This document shows, piece after piece, positions 1-6,828 of a DNA stretch of 15,705 nt. Both the position numbers and the translations under genes were made by a program. Where the stretch lies: the NCBI GenBank assembly GCA_029557025.1, contig JAKPRU010000755.1:1-15705 (forward strand), given 5' to 3'. The stretch's first letter is position 1. Each line of letters starts with the position of its first letter. The notes beneath the pieces are model-generated. The model saw only the letters and a list, made by a program, of their open reading frames with translations. It did not search any database and had not been told where the DNA came from. Origin of the DNA: Candidatus Omnitrophota bacterium. GTDB lineage: Bacteria; Hinthialibacterota; Hinthialibacteria; Hinthialibacterales; JAKPRU01.

Positions 1-1130
1 CGTTCGACCGCGCCGCGCAGGCATTTTCTGCTTTCTTAAAAGCCTTCCCGGAAAGTTCACTATACAACGAGGCCTTGCGGTGGCTGGCCGAGTCCCTCTT
101 GCAGGCCGGCCAGGCGGCAGAGGCCGCGCAACGGTTTTCGGAACTGATTCAGCGCTGTCCCGATCATCCGGAAATGTCCCGATTCCTGTACCTCCAGGGA
201 TTGGCCCTGTATAAAAGCGAGCAGAAGGAAGCGATGCGGAAACCGCTGGAGGACCTGCTGCAACGGTTTCCCAAATCGCCCGATGCTCAGAAAGCCTTGT
301 ATTGGCTGGCTTGGCAGGATGACGAAACCGGAAACAAGGAACGCGCACTACAGGAATATGAACGACTCTTGAAAGAGTACCCGGAGTCCGAGTACGCCCC
401 CATCGTCCGCAGACGCCTGGCCATTGGGAATATCAACGCAGGTCGGCTCGATCTGGCCCTTCCCCTGCTGCTGGAAGTGCTTGCAAATACCGAGGAAGCA
501 AAAAAAGTCGGCCCGGAAATCTACTTCCGAATGGCTATCTATGCCTCCGATCAGGGAAAACACGATGAGGCGCTGACCATTCTGAATCGTGTATCCGAGG
601 TACACCCGCGGCCCGAAGTCATCGAACGCGCTTTGATCGAACAGGGCCGGGAAGCGGTTGTAACCGGACAATGGGCAAAGGCCATGGCCCAGGCAAATGA
701 GTTTTTTGAGAAGTTCCCCAACAGTCCATATCGCCCGGAAGGGTACTGGATCCGCGCCCGCGCGCTCCAGGGCTTGAACCGGTTGGATGAGGCCGAACAG
801 GCTTTCCAGGAAGGCCTTGCGGCTCTGGCGAATCTTGGAAGTCCCGATCCGGCTTTCGAGGCAACCTTGCATTTGGATTGGGCCAAGCTGCTCGAAGCGC
901 GGAATCGTCCGGAAGAGGCGCTGAAAGAATACCTGTACGTAGACATTCTGTTTCCCGGTCCCAAAACCTCACCCGAGGCCTTGTTCCGCGCCTCCGTTTG
1001 CCAGGAACAATTGGGACGGATTGAAGAGGCCAAAGCAACGCTTCGGCAATTAGTCGAAATGTTCCCCAATACGCCCGAAGCCCAGAAAGCCGCCCAGCGT
1101 CTGGAACAATTCGGAAAACCGGCGGGATAA
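1..1130 (+). CDS. TPR-repeat protein, 5' end outside the window
   Basis: The frame is open from base 3, so the true start lies before the window and about 375 residues of the C-terminal part are visible. The whole visible part is tandem helix-turn-helix repeats of about 34-37 residues with the TPR pattern of small and aromatic positions; linkers such as RFPKSPDAQKAL, EYPESEYAP, KFPNSPYRPEG and MFPNTPEAQKAA recur. The style is that of TolA-binding (YbgF/CpoB-like) or outer-membrane-assembly TPR proteins. No catalytic motif is seen. TPR arrays act as protein-protein scaffolds, and the partner cannot be read from sequence. The gene ends 3 bases before the VWA protein start, so the two are almost certainly co-transcribed and possibly translationally coupled. 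Any signal peptide would be in the missing N-terminus. The TPR assignment is strong and the specific role is unknown. Confidence 0.9.
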   Translation, partial: FDRAAQAFSAFLKAFPESSLYNEALRWLAESLLQAGQAAEAAQRFSELIQRCPDHPEMSRFLYLQGLALYKSEQKEAMRKPLEDLLQRFPKSPDAQKALYWLAWQDDETGNKERALQEYERLLKEYPESEYAPIVRRRLAIGNINAGRLDLALPLLLEVLANTEEAKKVGPEIYFRMAIYASDQGKHDEALTILNRVSEVHPRPEVIERALIEQGREAVVTGQWAKAMAQANEFFEKFPNSPYRPEGYWIRARALQGLNRLDEAEQAFQEGLAALANLGSPDPAFEATLHLDWAKLLEARNRPEEALKEYLYVDILFPGPKTSPEALFRASVCQEQLGRIEEAKATLRQLVEMFPNTPEAQKAAQRLEQFGKPAG

Positions 1131-1133
1131 GCG

Positions 1134-3029
1134 ATGCGGTATGAATATCACATAGAACGGAAGCCGTTTCTCGACCGGCCCTCACTGGCCGAGCCGGTCA
1201 CAAACGTTCTGCTGATTCTTTCCCTTCTGCTTTCTCTCCTGATTCACGCGCTGTTCCTATTCGAATCCAGGCGGATTCGTGTGGGCATTGTCGGCAAAAT
1301 GGAGCGACAGATCGGGCAGATCTTTAACGTTCGCTTTGACGATATCGGCCGCGTGCCGGAAGCGATGACACGCCGGACGCCGGAAGAAATTCAGACAGAA
1401 CGGGATCAGGTGTTTCGTGAGAATCTGCAACAGGCGCAGGCGATCCCGCCTCCCCGGTTGGAGGAAGAATTGGAAAATCTCCTGTCGGAGGCGGGGGAGC
1501 CGGTGGAAATTCCCCTGACTCCGGGCGAGACCCCTCAGGGGGAAGCCGCCGGTGGAACCATCGCCGGAATTCCCCTGGCTCCCGGCGAAATCCCCCAAGG
1601 ATTGGCCGCCGGTGGAGCCGTCGGTGTCCCCGAAGTCATCACCAGTGAGGCCGGGGTGCGTCAACTGGGTCGCCTGGCCGATGGTTTTTTACAGGGAGCC
1701 ATCGAAGACACCGTTACGGTGAACCGCCCGACACTCGGTTCCGGCAGCGCCTATCGGCAGCAACGAATCCTGGAGGGCCTTCCCTCCAACGTCACCGAAG
1801 TGCCGTCGGACAAGCCCTCCGCTGCTCTGGCTGCGCCGTCGATGGGAGTCCCTATTCCCGATTTGAACCTCAGTCCAGCCCTGTTGAATCTTGCCGCGCC
1901 GCAACCCGAGTTGCCGGGACAACCCCTTGATCTCAGCGCAATCTCCCCCGGATCCCTGCCGGCCGAAGAACAGGTCAAGAACGACATCAAGGACCGATTC
2001 GTTCGCCTGGATAATGTAATGAACGTCGAAATCATTACCTACCGAGAGCGCCCCGGCAGCGGCTATTTTCTCCTCCGCATTACTCCGCGACGAGCGGCGG
2101 ACCGCTTGCAGCCCCTGCCGAAAGATGTAGTCTTCGTGCTGGATGCCTCGGCGAGTATGGGCCGTCGAACCCTGGAAATAATCAAACAGGCCATTAAGGA
2201 ATCCCTCCGTGAATTGAACGAATCCGATCGGTTCAATCTGGTCGGATTCAAAAGCCGTGTCGAAATCCTCTCCCAGAATCTGGTCCCAGCCACTCCGCTG
2301 AATATCTCCGAAGCATGGACCTTCATCAGTCGGCTGGAAGCCTCCGGCATGACCGATATCTACACCTCCCTCGAACCCCTGATGACTATGGGAACAGAAC
2401 GGGCACGCCCGTTCTCCATTTACCTGTTCTCCGACGGCCGTCCGACATTGGGCGTAGTCAACAGCCGCGCGATTATTAACCGATTATCGGAACGCCGCGG
2501 CCCCAGTACCTCGGTCTTTGCAATCAGCGCGGGGGATGATGTGAACCGCTACCTCCTGGATTTCCTGGCTTATCGAAACCGGGGAAGAGTCTGTTTTATC
2601 GAATCAAAAGATTCCATCGTCGAGGAATCCGTGCGATTTGTGCGCGCACTGAAATATCCGTTACTCCTCAGGGTGAGCGCGGATTTCGGCAAGGTGAACC
2701 ACGACGAGGTGTATCCGCACGACCTGCCCGATCTGTACCGGGACATGCCTATGGAAATCTACGGAAGATTTTCCGATGAAAAAGAATTGACCGTACGACT
2801 GGTCGGCGAGGCCTTCGATGAGCAGAAAGAATTGCTCGTGAATCTGCCGATACCCGACAAGGATCTGGGCGGACCGGAAATCGCAAAGGGATGGGCGTTG
2901 CGAAAAATCTATTACTTGATTTCTCTCATCGTCCAGCACGGCGAACAGCCACAGATCATCGGCGCGATCAACCGCCTGAGCGAACAATACGGAATTATCA
3001 CACCGTACCACTCGCAGTTCAGAAAATAG
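1134..3029 (+). CDS. Membrane-anchored VWA-domain protein
   Basis: This is a 631-residue protein. The N-terminus is cytosolic and basic, with one hydrophobic segment at about residues 24-43 (signal anchor). A low-complexity, proline/glycine-rich linker (about 90-290) follows, including a 20-residue tandem repeat. A von Willebrand A domain starts near residue 330. The metal-ion site is complete: DASAS (D337, S339, S341), T407 in GMTD and D434 in FSDG. The C-terminus carries a WALRKIYYLI segment and ends in YGIITPYHS, which resembles the conserved C-terminal tail of VIT/inter-alpha-trypsin-inhibitor-type VWA proteins (usually YGIVTPYTS). No VIT domain is recognisable before the VWA domain. The protein probably faces the periplasm and binds a ligand through a divalent metal. 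It begins 3 bases after the TPR gene, and that pairing suggests a TPR-VWA complex. The ATG at 1134 is the natural start; no strong Shine-Dalgarno is evident, which fits coupling. Confidence 0.88.
   Translation: MRYEYHIERKPFLDRPSLAEPVTNVLLILSLLLSLLIHALFLFESRRIRVGIVGKMERQIGQIFNVRFDDIGRVPEAMTRRTPEEIQTERDQVFRENLQQAQAIPPPRLEEELENLLSEAGEPVEIPLTPGETPQGEAAGGTIAGIPLAPGEIPQGLAAGGAVGVPEVITSEAGVRQLGRLADGFLQGAIEDTVTVNRPTLGSGSAYRQQRILEGLPSNVTEVPSDKPSAALAAPSMGVPIPDLNLSPALLNLAAPQPELPGQPLDLSAISPGSLPAEEQVKNDIKDRFVRLDNVMNVEIITYRERPGSGYFLLRITPRRAADRLQPLPKDVVFVLDASASMGRRTLEIIKQAIKESLRELNESDRFNLVGFKSRVEILSQNLVPATPLNISEAWTFISRLEASGMTDIYTSLEPLMTMGTERARPFSIYLFSDGRPTLGVVNSRAIINRLSERRGPSTSVFAISAGDDVNRYLLDFLAYRNRGRVCFIESKDSIVEESVRFVRALKYPLLLRVSADFGKVNHDEVYPHDLPDLYRDMPMEIYGRFSDEKELTVRLVGEAFDEQKELLVNLPIPDKDLGGPEIAKGWALRKIYYLISLIVQHGEQPQIIGAINRLSEQYGIITPYHSQFRK
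1506..1625 (+). repeat. 60-bp tandem repeat inside the VWA gene
   Basis: Two adjacent 60-base units (1506-1565 and 1566-1625) encode EIPLTPGETPQGEAAGGTIA and GIPLAPGEIPQGLAAGGAVG. By hand count they match at 45 of 60 bases and 13 of 20 residues. Most of the base differences are synonymous or conservative, which suggests an old in-frame duplication kept as a flexible linker between the membrane anchor and the VWA domain. Confidence 0.8.
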
Positions 3030-3088
3030 AGACCAGGACTCGCAACGGAGAAACGAACACTTTCAGGCAGAATAAATCCCAATCGGAT

Positions 3089-3094
3089 AAGGAG
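3089..3094 (+). promoter_or_regulatory. Shine-Dalgarno AAGGAG deciding the start at 3101
   Basis: AAGGAG lies 6 bases before the ATG at 3101. The frame is open further upstream into the VWA gene, but those extra residues overlap the VWA coding region and precede a Tat signal. The site therefore supports 3101 as the true start. Confidence 0.8.
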
Positions 3095-3100
3095 ACAGGA

Positions 3101-4405
3101 ATGACTAACAGCGCGAATATCGATCGGCGGAATTTTCTGAAACAGACCGCCGGAAGCACGCTGGCCGCCTGCCTGGCAACCGGTACCGCCCCGGCGTATG
3201 GCGTGGTCGGGGCGAACGACCGCATCAACCTGGGATTTATCGGAACCGGAGGCCGGAATCAATTTCATATCAGCCAGTACAGGAAGATGCCGGACGTCGG
3301 AATCCTCGCGCTTTGCGATGTGGATCGGTCCCAGCGGGAGAGGGCCGCCGCTGAGTTGGACCCGAAACCCGCGCTGTTCGAGGATTTCCGACAGGTACTC
3401 GACAACAAAGACATCGACGCCGTCGTCATCGCGACACCGGAACACTGGCATGTCATCACAGCCATCGCGGCTTGCCAGGCCGGAAAGGATGTCTATGTCG
3501 AAAAACCGGTCGGGCACAACATCAAGGAAGGACGCGCACTCACCCAGGAGGCAAAAAAGTATAACCGGATTGTGCAGATCGGCACACAGCAACGCAGCGG
3601 ACCCCATTGGATCGAGGCGGTCGATACCGTTCGCTCCGGCAAACTCGGCAAGATCGCTGCCGTTCGCTGCTGGAACGCCTGGGGTATCAACGAAATGGGC
3701 GGTAAAGGACTTCAGGGTATCGGCAAACCGGAAGACTGCGCGCCGCCGGATGGCGTCAATTACGATTTCTGGCTCGGACCGGCTCCCCTGCGACCGTTCA
3801 ATCCTTCGAGGTTTCATTTCTATTTCTACTTCTTCTGGGATTACTCCGGAGGCATGGTAAGCGCGTGGGGTGTCCATCTACACGATATCGTACTCTGGGC
3901 CATGGGATACGATATCAAAGCCGTTACCTGCACGGGCGGACAATTCGCATTCGATGACTGCCGGGATACACCCGATACGGCGGATATAATCTTCGAATGC
4001 CCGGAGTATTCCTTTACCTACTCTGTTCGTCACTCGAACGGGCGCCCCGTGACCGGCAACATGGATCACGGAATCGAGTTCTCCGGAACGGACGCATCTC
4101 TATTTATCAATCGCGATGAATACCGCATCTATCCGGAGAATGACCGGGAAAATCCGAAAATCGTCCAGTCACAGCCGATGGAATTACCACACAAACAGAA
4201 TTTCCTGAACTGCATTCGAACTCGCCAACGTCCGAACGCGGATCCGGAAACAGGTCACCTTGCGGCGATCCCAGGCCACCTTGCGAATATCTCTTACCGC
4301 GTGGGGCGACGAATCGCCTGGGATGCGGACAAAGAAACGATTCCGGGTGACGAAGAAGCCTGTGAGCTCCTCGGCCGGACATACCGTCAGCCATGGCATC
4401 TCTAA
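3101..4405 (+). CDS. Tat-exported Gfo/Idh/MocA family oxidoreductase
   Basis: This is a 434-residue NAD(P)-dependent dehydrogenase-like protein. The N-terminus has a twin-arginine signal (RRNFLK, R9-R10) followed by a hydrophobic, alanine-rich stretch with a plausible cleavage site around residues 30-35. The Rossmann fold begins with GFIGTGGR (residues 45-52). The family lysine motif is VEKP (K135), and the substrate-domain residues include WGVHLHD (256-262). Length and motifs agree with exported members common in planctomycete/verrucomicrobial genomes, which act on sugars, sugar alcohols or glycosides. Substrate cannot be deduced. The start at 3101 is chosen because of the Shine-Dalgarno and the Tat motif. 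The gene is followed after 42 bases by a ThuA-like lipoprotein, a frequent neighbour of this family. It is paralogous to the oxidoreductase at 8080-9396, but that copy has different residues around the nucleotide loop. Confidence 0.92.
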   Translation: MTNSANIDRRNFLKQTAGSTLAACLATGTAPAYGVVGANDRINLGFIGTGGRNQFHISQYRKMPDVGILALCDVDRSQRERAAAELDPKPALFEDFRQVLDNKDIDAVVIATPEHWHVITAIAACQAGKDVYVEKPVGHNIKEGRALTQEAKKYNRIVQIGTQQRSGPHWIEAVDTVRSGKLGKIAAVRCWNAWGINEMGGKGLQGIGKPEDCAPPDGVNYDFWLGPAPLRPFNPSRFHFYFYFFWDYSGGMVSAWGVHLHDIVLWAMGYDIKAVTCTGGQFAFDDCRDTPDTADIIFECPEYSFTYSVRHSNGRPVTGNMDHGIEFSGTDASLFINRDEYRIYPENDRENPKIVQSQPMELPHKQNFLNCIRTRQRPNADPETGHLAAIPGHLANISYRVGRRIAWDADKETIPGDEEACELLGRTYRQPWHL

Positions 4406-4435
4406 ATTACACAATCTGCAACAATTACAGAATGC

Positions 4436-4441
4436 GAGGTG
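4436..4441 (+). promoter_or_regulatory. Shine-Dalgarno GAGGTG deciding the start at 4448
   Basis: GAGGTG sits 6 bases before ATG 4448. A GTG at 4439 in the same frame would overlap this site, so 4448 is preferred. It also gives a standard lipoprotein signal length. Confidence 0.65.
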
Positions 4442-4447
4442 TGTAAC

Positions 4448-5200
4448 ATGATTCAACGATTCTTTCTAATCACTACAGTCGGTGTCTTGATCGGAGGCGC
4501 AATCGGATGCGGCGGCCAAAAAGCCGCCACGCCGATTCGTGTACTGATCGTCACCGGTGGGCATGAATTCGAACGGGATCCCTTCTTCAATATGTTCGAT
4601 GCCATGGAGGGTGTCACATGGCAGGAGGTCCAGCACCCGAATGCGGCGGCGATGTTTTACCCGGAAAAGAGCGGCGATTATGATGTACTTGTTCTGTACG
4701 ACATGTACCAGGACATCACCGATGCGGATAAGCAAGCCTTTGCCGATCTCATCAAAAATGGAAAAGGCGTGGTAGCGCTGCATCATTCCATCGCCGACTA
4801 CAACAACTGGCCGGAATACGAACAGATCATTGGAGCGCGTTATTTCCTTAAGGAAACAATAGAGAACGGACAAACAATTCCGCCATCGACATACAATCAT
4901 GATCAGGATATCAACGTTCGTGTTCTCGATACCACTCACCCAATCACCCAGGGTATCCAGGACTTCACGATTCACGATGAGACCTATGGCGGATTCCGCG
5001 TGCTGGACACGGTACATCCGTTGCTGGAGACAGATCATCCGTTGAGCGGAAAGACCCTGGCGTGGTGTGGGAATTACGGAGAGGGGCGAACCGTGTACAT
5101 CCAGTTGGGGCATGATCATTTCGCTTACGAGAATCCCAATTACCGCCAACTGGTCCTTCAGGCAATTCGCTGGGTAAATGAAGGTTCCAAAGAAAAATAG
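4448..5200 (+). CDS. ThuA-like domain lipoprotein
   Basis: This is a 250-residue protein with a lipoprotein signal: MIQRFF, then a hydrophobic core, then AIGC with the lipidated cysteine at residue 21. Ala at -3 is less usual than Leu but is tolerated. After a short linker the whole mature part matches the ThuA-like (trehalose-utilisation, glutamine-amidotransferase-like) fold: VLIVTGGHEFERDPF, YDVLVLYDMY, GKGVVALHHS, HPITQGI and IQLGHDHFAYENPNYRQL. The C-terminal GRTVYIQLGH segment is a family hallmark. ThuA was originally linked to trehalose/palatinose use. In these genomes ThuA domains co-occur with Gfo/Idh/MocA enzymes, and the biochemical reaction of most is not established. Mature protein is predicted on the periplasmic side of a membrane, the same side as the upstream Tat-exported oxidoreductase. 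The gene starts 42 bases after that gene and is probably in its operon. Confidence 0.88.
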   Translation: MIQRFFLITTVGVLIGGAIGCGGQKAATPIRVLIVTGGHEFERDPFFNMFDAMEGVTWQEVQHPNAAAMFYPEKSGDYDVLVLYDMYQDITDADKQAFADLIKNGKGVVALHHSIADYNNWPEYEQIIGARYFLKETIENGQTIPPSTYNHDQDINVRVLDTTHPITQGIQDFTIHDETYGGFRVLDTVHPLLETDHPLSGKTLAWCGNYGEGRTVYIQLGHDHFAYENPNYRQLVLQAIRWVNEGSKEK

Positions 5201-5211
5201 CCGAATTCGGC
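5200..5211. repeat. Perfect 12-bp palindrome
   Basis: GCCGAATTCGGC is a perfect dyad covering the last base of the ThuA stop codon and the start of the following gap. It has no loop and no T-tract, so a terminator is unlikely. It could be chance or a small operator. Confidence 0.3.
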
Positions 5212-5240
5212 GAATACAGTGGTTGATAAGCAGATGAGAA

Positions 5241-5701
5241 ATGGCCGGTGAGTTGCAGACAGTGGCAACGTACCGCTATCCAATCCAGGCCCAGCCGGCA
5301 AAGGCTCAGCTGGAAGCGCAGGGAATCGAGTGTTTTCTCGCGGACATGGAGACCGTCTACACGAATACATTCCTGACCAATGCCGTGGCGGGGTGAAAGT
5401 ACAGGTCTACGATATGGATGCTTTCCGCGCCGGGTTAATCTTACAGAACTGGGAGAAGGAGGCGCTGCGGCCTGCAGAGGACGAAACCCGTCCGCATTGC
5501 CCGGACTGTTTTTCTCAGGAAACGCACCGGATGCCATTCAGTCGACCCATGTTGGCGTGTGGCCTCCTGATATTGTTCCTGTATTATTTGATTCCCAACC
5601 CTTTTGTATTGCTGATCCTGGTTTTTGCTGTTTTGTATGCCCTGCGCAGACAAGAATGGAAATGCGACCAATGCGGCCGTCGCTTTCACCCGGCAAAGTA
5701 G
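5241..5701 (+). CDS. DUF2007 plus zinc-ribbon membrane protein, frame interrupted
   Basis: Two frames together encode one protein. The first, from ATG 5241, reads MAGELQTVATYRYP, AQLEAQGIECFLADMET and FLTNAVAG, then stops at TGA 5394-5396. This is the N-terminal half of a DUF2007 (putative signal-transducing) domain. The expected continuation, VKVQVYDMDAFRAG, lies in the frame reached by stepping back one base (V codon at 5393) and runs to 5701. The joined product is 153 residues: DUF2007, a CPDC knuckle, two hydrophobic segments (one from ACGLLILFLYYLI, one from PFVLLILVFAVLYAL) and a second CDQC knuckle, forming a split zinc ribbon around a membrane hairpin. One missing base in the GGCGGGG stretch explains the break. 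Candidate causes are a mutation, a sequencing/assembly error or, less likely, -1 slippage at GGG before TGA. The gene starts 40 bases after the ThuA gene. Function is unknown. Confidence 0.75.
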
Positions 5702-5716
5702 ATATTTCGTCTGCGG

Positions 5717-6736
5717 CTAATCCATTTCTTCCAGCCAGGTTTCAAATACGGCTTCGATGTTCTCCTGTGGATCGTGCACACCCCATTCGCATTCCGCGAT
5801 CACGCCGCCGGTTCCATCATCCAGCGCACGTCTTACTCGGCGGACTGCTGCCCGCACATCTTCTACCGTTCCCCGTGGAAGAATCCACTGACGGTCGATC
5901 TCACCCCAGAAGGTGATCTTTCCTTTGTATTTCGCGGCAAGCCCCTCGATATCCATGCAGAACAGTTGCGAATTGACCGCGTTTACGCCGATCTCGATCA
6001 GGTCGGGATAGATCGCCGCAATATGCCCATCGGAGTGGAACCAGACATGTTTTCCGGCTTCATGAATCATGTCGCAGTAATCCTTGTAGAGGGGCTTGTA
6101 GAACTCCCGCCAGAATGCGGGCGAGATTAGCAGGGCTGTCTGGGTTCCCCAATCGTCCATAAATGAGATCCCGTCGACATCGGTTTTGACCAGCATTTCC
6201 ATGTCGCGCAGGTTGAAATCATGGATCATGTCCCGCAGCTGGTAGACCTCTCGACAGGCATAGCCGAGGTCAATAAACAAGTTCTCCGAACCGCGCAGAA
6301 ATTGCATTCGCTCAAATGGCCGAGCGTGGGAGCCGACTTTCATGTACAGATCGCTATTTGCGCAGGCCCAGTTAACCTCGGAAAAATCCGCATTGTTAAG
6401 TACCTCCCACGGAGGTTGGTAATGGGCCAAATCCGCCCAATCCTTCAGCGGAGGCTGTTTTACCTCGCCGACCACACCGGGTTCGGCGACCTCCCACACA
6501 CAGCCCCACTCATCCACATACCGTCCGGTTTTTCCCGCAAGCGGAACGGCCCGTTCCGATTTCCCGTACTTCACCGGGGGGCAATCGAAATCCGGGGGAA
6601 ATCGTTTAAGAGTCGCCTGGTATTCCTCGGTTCGATAAAGTATAACACCCGGCAAGGCCCAGAGATCCCGGGGCGCACGGTCCGGGTAATCCATTTCAAG
6701 CGCGCGTCTGACCCGTTCTCGACCGGTCATAGTCAT
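5717..6736 (-). CDS. UroD-fold (MtaA/CmuA-like) protein, shorter paralogue
   Basis: This 339-residue protein belongs to the uroporphyrinogen decarboxylase / methylcobalamin:CoM methyltransferase superfamily. Visible landmarks are TGRERVRRAL at the N-terminus, FMDDWGTQ (192-199) followed by ISPAFWREFYKP, FHSDGHI (233-239), and FWGEIDRQWILPRGT (276-290), where GEIDRQ corresponds to the GGID/GGVD(V/T)Q motif of the family. C260 and C316 may be metal ligands. The HxC zinc motif of MtaA/MtbA is replaced by HSD (H234-D236), so classic thiol methylation should not be assumed. No signal peptide is present, so it is cytoplasmic. A GGGAG Shine-Dalgarno precedes ATG 6736. It lies 92 bases downstream of a second UroD-like gene and ends 15 bases from the convergent gene. 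A heme role is unlikely in this context. Function is inferred as methyl transfer or sugar-derivative metabolism, with low certainty. Confidence 0.88.
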   Translation of the reverse strand: MTMTGRERVRRALEMDYPDRAPRDLWALPGVILYRTEEYQATLKRFPPDFDCPPVKYGKSERAVPLAGKTGRYVDEWGCVWEVAEPGVVGEVKQPPLKDWADLAHYQPPWEVLNNADFSEVNWACANSDLYMKVGSHARPFERMQFLRGSENLFIDLGYACREVYQLRDMIHDFNLRDMEMLVKTDVDGISFMDDWGTQTALLISPAFWREFYKPLYKDYCDMIHEAGKHVWFHSDGHIAAIYPDLIEIGVNAVNSQLFCMDIEGLAAKYKGKITFWGEIDRQWILPRGTVEDVRAAVRRVRRALDDGTGGVIAECEWGVHDPQENIEAVFETWLEEMD

Positions 6737-6784
6737 AACGATCTCCCTGGCTGCGATATGCCAACTTAGTCTTTGCCACCCCCC

Positions 6785-6824
6785 GCCCCTCCTTTACATT
6801 GGGGCTGCCCCCTCTCCTTAGGGG
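6785..6824. repeat. Degenerate GC-rich hairpin/REP-like segment
   Basis: Between the two UroD-like genes, GCCCC (6785-6789) and GGGGC (6801-6805) can pair around an 11-base loop, and CCCCCTCTCCTTAGGGG follows. Read on the - strand, the segment containing GGAGGGGCGGGGGGTGG resembles one half of the clear hairpin at 14377-14414. It may be a decayed copy of the same element, or a weak intra-operon processing or attenuation signal. Confidence 0.35.
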
Positions 6825-6828
6825 TTGA

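Noticed and set aside
348..1185. Three long - strand open frames opposite the TPR gene
   Set aside because: They overlap each other and the TPR gene, have no recognisable domain and lack independent ribosome sites. They are codon-bias shadows.
1257..1282. TTCGAATCC resembling a tRNA T-loop
   Set aside because: No acceptor or anticodon arms flank it and it is inside the VWA coding frame.
2912..3877. 321-residue - strand frame opposite the VWA end and the first oxidoreductase
   Set aside because: It runs antisense to two well-supported genes and has no domain signal; shadow.
5702..5716. Terminator between the convergent genes
   Set aside because: There are only 15 bases, with no hairpin or T-tract visible.
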